From Mesorhizobium huakuii (GTDB taxonomy: Bacteria > Pseudomonadota > Alphaproteobacteria > Rhizobiales > Rhizobiaceae): a stretch of 64,000 nt of DNA. Location of the stretch: NCBI RefSeq assembly GCF_014189455.1, contig NZ_CP050296.1, forward strand, positions 3,654,001 through 3,718,000. The letters are read 5' to 3'. The position numbers and the translations under genes are program-made. Positions within the stretch are counted from its first letter, which is position 1. Every line of letters starts with the position of its first letter. This document shows, in pieces, positions 58,835-64,000 of this stretch. Under the pieces are notes generated by a model that was not told the DNA's origin, ran no database searches, and was given only the letters and a program-made list of their open reading frames with translations.

Positions 58835-58979
58835 CCCTTCTCCCCTTGTGGGAGAAGGTGTCGCCGAAGGCGACGGATGAGGGGTGTTCCAGGGAATGCC
58901 AACGCCTCACTCCGCTGGAACACCCCTCAACCGTCTCGGCGCTGCGCGCCGATCCACCTTCTCCCACAGGGGGGAAGGG
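58835..58979. repeat. Fold-back intergenic repeat downstream of prfC
   Basis: CCCTTCTCCCCTTGTGGGAG at the left end (continuing AAGGTG) is matched in inverted form at the right end by CACCTTCTCCCACAGGGGGG followed by AAGGG. Inner palindromes include GTCGCCGAAGGCGAC, a pair GGGGTGTTCCAG and CTGGAACACCCC, and CGGCGCTGCGCGCCG. The element occupies nearly the whole gap between the convergent prfC and VOC-protein genes. Confidence 0.85.
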
Positions 58980-58994
58980 AAGATCGCGCAACTC

Positions 58995-59465
58995 TCACCC
59001 CTTCGCCGCCTCTTCGATCTTGGCGATGTCGATCTTGCTCATCTGCATCATCGCCGCCATCACCCGGCCGGCCTTGGCCCGATCCGGATCCAGAAGCAGG
59101 CGCGGCAATTGCTCCGGCACGACCTGCCAGGAGACGCCGAACCTGTCCTTCAGCCAGCTGCATTGCGACGGTTCGCCGCCACCTTCGATGAGCCTGTCCC
59201 AGAAATAATCCACCTCTTCCTGCGTCTTGCAGTCGATCGACTGTGATATCGCCTCGCTGAACTTGAATTGCGGTCCGCCGTTGAGCGCCTGGAACTGCAC
59301 GCCGTCGAGCTCGAACGTGGTCACCAGCGCCTTGCCTTCATCGGCGTGACCTTCGGGCCAACGCATCACGCTCAACACCTTCGAGTTCTTGAAGATGGAG
59401 ACGTAGAAATTCATCGCCTCTTCGGCCTTGTCGTCGAACCACAGGCAGGTGGTGATCTTTTGCAT
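58995..59465 (-). CDS. VOC-family protein (PhnB-like)
   Basis: A 156-residue protein with the glyoxalase/bleomycin-like fold of the PhnB group. It begins MQKITTCLWFDDKAEEAMNF and contains VTTFELDGVQFQALNGGP and WVVPEQ-like DRFGVSWQVVPEQL, all typical of '3-demethylubiquinone methyltransferase-like' VOC proteins, which despite the name are not methyltransferases. Function is unknown. The ATG at 59465 has GAGGAG upstream. Confidence 0.88.
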   Translation of the reverse strand: MQKITTCLWFDDKAEEAMNFYVSIFKNSKVLSVMRWPEGHADEGKALVTTFELDGVQFQALNGGPQFKFSEAISQSIDCKTQEEVDYFWDRLIEGGGEPSQCSWLKDRFGVSWQVVPEQLPRLLLDPDRAKAGRVMAAMMQMSKIDIAKIEEAAKG

Positions 59466-59732
59466 GTCGTGCTCCTCGGGTTGCTCTTTGCTGTTACAGG
59501 GAAACGGCTGACTCCGAGAACGGTGCCATTCCTTGCCGTCTGTCCAAGGACGGTCGTGCGGCACGCGATCCGACAGCGGCATGCGATTTTTTCGGGGGCT
59601 CTCGTTTTGTGAGAGAATCTGGCGCATTGCAAAAATGTGGCCAGACCATACTTGCGAGTCTATAAAGCCAGCGATCCGAATTCAGCTCCGCCGCGCCATT
59701 CCTCGGCTGCGGCCAGCCACCAAGGAAAAAAC

Positions 59733-61577
59733 ATGCCTGCCTATCGCTCCCGCACCACCACCCATGGCCGCAACATGGCCGGCGCCCGCGGCCTGTGGCG
59801 CGCTACCGGCATGAAGGATTCCGATTTCGGCAAGCCGATCATCGCAGTGGTCAACTCCTTCACCCAGTTCGTGCCGGGCCATGTCCATTTGAAGGACCTC
59901 GGCCAGCTGGTCGCGCGCGAGATCGAAAAAGCCGGCGGCGTCGCCAAGGAATTCAACACCATCGCCGTCGATGACGGCATCGCTATGGGCCACGACGGCA
60001 TGCTCTATTCGCTGCCGTCGCGCGAGCTGATCGCCGATTCCGTCGAATACATGGTCAATGCCCATTGCGCCGATGCCATGGTTTGCATCTCCAATTGCGA
60101 CAAGATCACGCCGGGCATGCTGATGGCCTCGCTGCGCCTCAACATCCCGACCGTTTTCGTCTCCGGCGGACCGATGGAAGCCGGCAAGGTGGTGTTGGCC
60201 GGCAAGACGCAGGCCCTCGACCTGGTCGACGCCATGGTCGCGGCCGCTGACGACAAGATCTCCGACGAGGACGTCAAGGTCATCGAACGCTCGGCCTGCC
60301 CGACCTGCGGCTCCTGCTCGGGCATGTTCACCGCCAATTCCATGAACTGCCTGACCGAGGCGCTTGGCCTGTCGCTGCCCGGCAACGGCTCGACGCTGGC
60401 GACGCATGCCGACCGCAAGCGGCTGTTCGTCGAGGCCGGCCATCTCATCGTCGATCTCGCCCAGCGCTATTACGAACAGGATGACGAGACGGCGCTGCCG
60501 CGCAGCATCGCCTCGAAAGGCGCCTTCGAGAACGCCATGACGCTCGACATCGCCATGGGCGGCTCGACCAACACGGTGCTGCACATCCTGGCCGCGGCGC
60601 ATGAGGGCGAGGTCGACTTCACCATGGAGGACATAGACCGGCTGTCGCGGCGGGTTCCGGTGCTCTGCAAGGTGGCTCCGGCCAAGTCCGACGTCCACAT
60701 GGAAGACGTTCACCGTGCCGGCGGCATCATGGCGATCCTCGGCCAACTCGACAATGCCGGGCTGATCAATCGCGATCTGCCGACCGTGCATACATCAAGC
60801 CTGGGCGAAGCGCTCGACCATTGGGACATTTCGCGCACCTCCAGCCAGAATGTCCGCGACTTCTTCCTCGCCGCTCCCGGCGGCGTGCCGACACAGGTCG
60901 CCTTCAGCCAGGACCGCCGCTGGGACGATCTCGACCTCGACCGCGAGAAAGGCGTCATCCGCTCGGCCGAGACGCCGTTCTCGAAGGACGGCGGCCTTGC
61001 CGTTTTGAAAGGCAATCTGGCGCTCGACGGCTGCATCGTGAAGACGGCCGGCGTCGATGAGTCGATCCTGAAGTTCACCGGCCCGGCGCGGGTGTTCGAA
61101 AGCCAGGACGCCTCAGTCAAGGCGATCCTGTCCAACGAGATCAAGGCCGGCGACGTCGTCGTCATCCGCTATGAGGGACCGCGTGGCGGCCCCGGCATGC
61201 AGGAAATGCTCTATCCGACCAGCTATCTGAAGTCGAAGGGCCTGGGCAAGGCCTGCGCGCTGGTCACCGATGGCCGCTTCTCCGGCGGCACGTCGGGCCT
61301 GTCGATCGGCCATGCGTCGCCGGAAGCCGCCGAAGGCGGCACGATCGGGCTGGTCCAGGAGGGCGACACGATCGAGATCGACATCCCCAACCGCACCATC
61401 CGCCTCGCTGTCAGCGACGCCGAACTTGAAGCACGCCGGGCGGCGATGGTGGCCAAGGGCGCCATGGCCTGGAAGCCCGAGGAAAAGCGCAAGCGCAAGG
61501 TGACGACTGCGCTGCGCGCCTACGCCGCCTTCGCCACCAGCGCCGACAAGGGCGCGGTGCGGCACGTGCCGGAGTGA
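59733..61577 (+). CDS. ilvD: Dihydroxy-acid dehydratase
   Basis: A 614-residue IlvD, the usual length. Cluster cysteines are visible: Cys122 in [12 protein letters not shown] and Cys195 in [18 protein letters not shown]. The C-terminal phrase [14 protein letters not shown] is also typical. It removes water from dihydroxy acids in the valine, leucine and isoleucine pathway and needs an iron-sulfur cluster. The ATG at 59733 follows AAGGA. The 267 bases upstream show no gene and must hold its promoter, which I could not define. Confidence 0.96.
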   Translation: MPAYRSRTTTHGRNMAGARGLWRATGMKDSDFGKPIIAVVNSFTQFVPGHVHLKDLGQLVAREIEKAGGVAKEFNTIAVDDGIAMGHDGMLYSLPSRELIADSVEYMVNAHCADAMVCISNCDKITPGMLMASLRLNIPTVFVSGGPMEAGKVVLAGKTQALDLVDAMVAAADDKISDEDVKVIERSACPTCGSCSGMFTANSMNCLTEALGLSLPGNGSTLATHADRKRLFVEAGHLIVDLAQRYYEQDDETALPRSIASKGAFENAMTLDIAMGGSTNTVLHILAAAHEGEVDFTMEDIDRLSRRVPVLCKVAPAKSDVHMEDVHRAGGIMAILGQLDNAGLINRDLPTVHTSSLGEALDHWDISRTSSQNVRDFFLAAPGGVPTQVAFSQDRRWDDLDLDREKGVIRSAETPFSKDGGLAVLKGNLALDGCIVKTAGVDESILKFTGPARVFESQDASVKAILSNEIKAGDVVVIRYEGPRGGPGMQEMLYPTSYLKSKGLGKACALVTDGRFSGGTSGLSIGHASPEAAEGGTIGLVQEGDTIEIDIPNRTIRLAVSDAELEARRAAMVAKGAMAWKPEEKRKRKVTTALRAYAAFATSADKGAVRHVPE

Positions 61578-61587
61578 TCTGCTGAAG

Positions 61588-62028
61588 CTAGTGGTACTGG
61601 CCGTACCAAGGCCATTCCGCATCGGGAAGGTAGGGCCAATCCGCTCGGGTTGGTAGCGATCGCTTTGCGTCCTCCGCCTGTGACGGTGTCAAGAAGATGC
61701 CGAAAAGATCATTTCCGCCGTTAAGCGCATAGAACCGCACGTCCGAACTGGCGAGTTGGTCGTTGATGATCTTGAAGAACACGTAGGTGGCTGTGCCCCA
61801 GCTTTTGTCTTCGCTACCCGAAATGTCCGGGCCGTATATTACAAGCTCCTGGCCAGCTGCGTGAACCGCATATCGTGTCGCGTACGCGTCGACGCTTTGG
61901 TGGATGGCGATCGGGTTTTTCACATACTGCCGAAGCTCAGGTAAAACGTCGTTGTACGCCTTTGCTATCCCTTGCTCAGCGAGGTTTTCTGCGTCGAGAT
62001 GATGCGCGTTGTCATAATCGATTGCCAT
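61588..62028 (-). CDS. Hypothetical protein, unknown family
   Basis: A 146-residue acidic, soluble protein starting MAIDYDNAHHLDAENLAEQG. It contains LRQYVKNPIAIHQSVDAYAT, GQELVIYGPDISGSEDKSWG and a C-terminal aromatic patch WPYLPDAEWPWYGQYH. The composition is less GC-biased than its neighbours. Small acidic proteins of this kind are often immunity proteins of contact-dependent toxins, but I see no toxin gene here. The preferred ATG is at 62028; another in-frame start at 62094 is possible. Confidence 0.65.
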   Translation of the reverse strand: MAIDYDNAHHLDAENLAEQGIAKAYNDVLPELRQYVKNPIAIHQSVDAYATRYAVHAAGQELVIYGPDISGSEDKSWGTATYVFFKIINDQLASSDVRFYALNGGNDLFGIFLTPSQAEDAKRSLPTRADWPYLPDAEWPWYGQYH

Positions 62029-62113
62029 GGCTGGAGACTGCACGGCAAAAGCTGCCGAGCAAGACGCATCGTAGAAAGGACACGAGTCGAGCACCGCGCA
62101 TAATCGAGCTCTG

Positions 62114-63889
<1,776 letters not shown>

Positions 63890-64000
63890 ACGGGACTTCC
63901 ATGGTTTGCGACTATGGCCTTGGGTCCGAAGCCGATCGCTGCGTGGACGAAAGGCGGCTTATAGAGCGAGTTACCGCCAGAGGGAACCTTTCGCGGTCGC
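63890..64000. other. Upstream region of the ABC exporter gene
   Basis: No gene is visible in the last 111 bases. On the minus strand a TATAAG hexamer near 63959-63964, about 75 bases upstream of the GTG, could be part of the exporter promoter; the rest shows nothing recognisable. Confidence 0.3.

Overview
The window is GC-rich (roughly 63-65% by eye), densely coded DNA from an alphaproteobacterium of the Rhizobiales, most probably a Mesorhizobium or close relative. The pointers are the gene order trpS-murJ-glnD ... mutS-tme known from rhizobia, the ActS/ActR (RegB/RegA) pair next to hrpB, MmcB, a malic enzyme fused to a phosphotransacetylase domain, a haloalkane dehalogenase of the DhaA/DmlA kind, and abundant fold-back intergenic repeats. 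I saw no rRNA, tRNA, CRISPR array, prophage or complete insertion sequence.

Region 1 (1-12.6 kb, all minus strand) is one long catabolic operon. It reads: solute-binding protein, two permeases, a 67-residue membrane peptide and two ATPases of an ABC importer; then an ATP-type dihydroxyacetone kinase (DhaK-DhaL fusion); then a complete PTS-type dihydroxyacetone kinase relay with its own DhaL, DhaM, HPr and enzyme I; then a small unknown protein and DhaK. A triple GTTTAGT half-site lies in the promoter region. The importer presumably brings in a compound that yields dihydroxyacetone or a similar short ketose; its actual ligand cannot be read from the sequence.

Region 2 (12.6-23.8 kb) holds a frameshifted PIG-L deacetylase, a DMT exporter, the helicase HrpB, the redox two-component pair ActS/ActR, NhaA, MmcB, a stand-alone receiver protein, a gene-poor stretch of about 1.3 kb with a 55-codon ORF, an SMR exporter and CueR. 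Region 3 (23.9-32.2 kb) is housekeeping: L,D-transpeptidase, NfuA-type scaffold, universal stress protein, TrpS, MurJ and GlnD. Region 4 (32.2-37.4 kb) looks inserted between glnD and mutS: a family-25 glycosyltransferase, a decayed second copy, then a copper cassette (CueR-type promoter, P1B ATPase with a metal-binding N-terminus, DUF305 protein) and an aldo/keto reductase.

Region 5 (37.4-64 kb) has mutS with a +1 frameshift in an A-run, NADP-type malic enzyme, a PAS-GGDEF protein, an orphan ParS-like protein, an adenosine-kinase-like PfkB protein, transporters, dUTPase, an Lrp regulator, an amidase, a FAD oxidoreductase, a TetR-haloalkane dehalogenase pair, release factor 3, dihydroxyacid dehydratase and an MsbA-like ABC exporter.

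Three genes (PIG-L, the EI24/CysZ-like gene, mutS) carry single-base shifts in GC or homopolymer runs. These may be genuine or may reflect draft-quality sequence. Several fold-back elements of about 110-215 bp share the module CCTTCTCCCC...GGGGAGAAGG and sit at gene ends or, in one case, inside the ABC operon.
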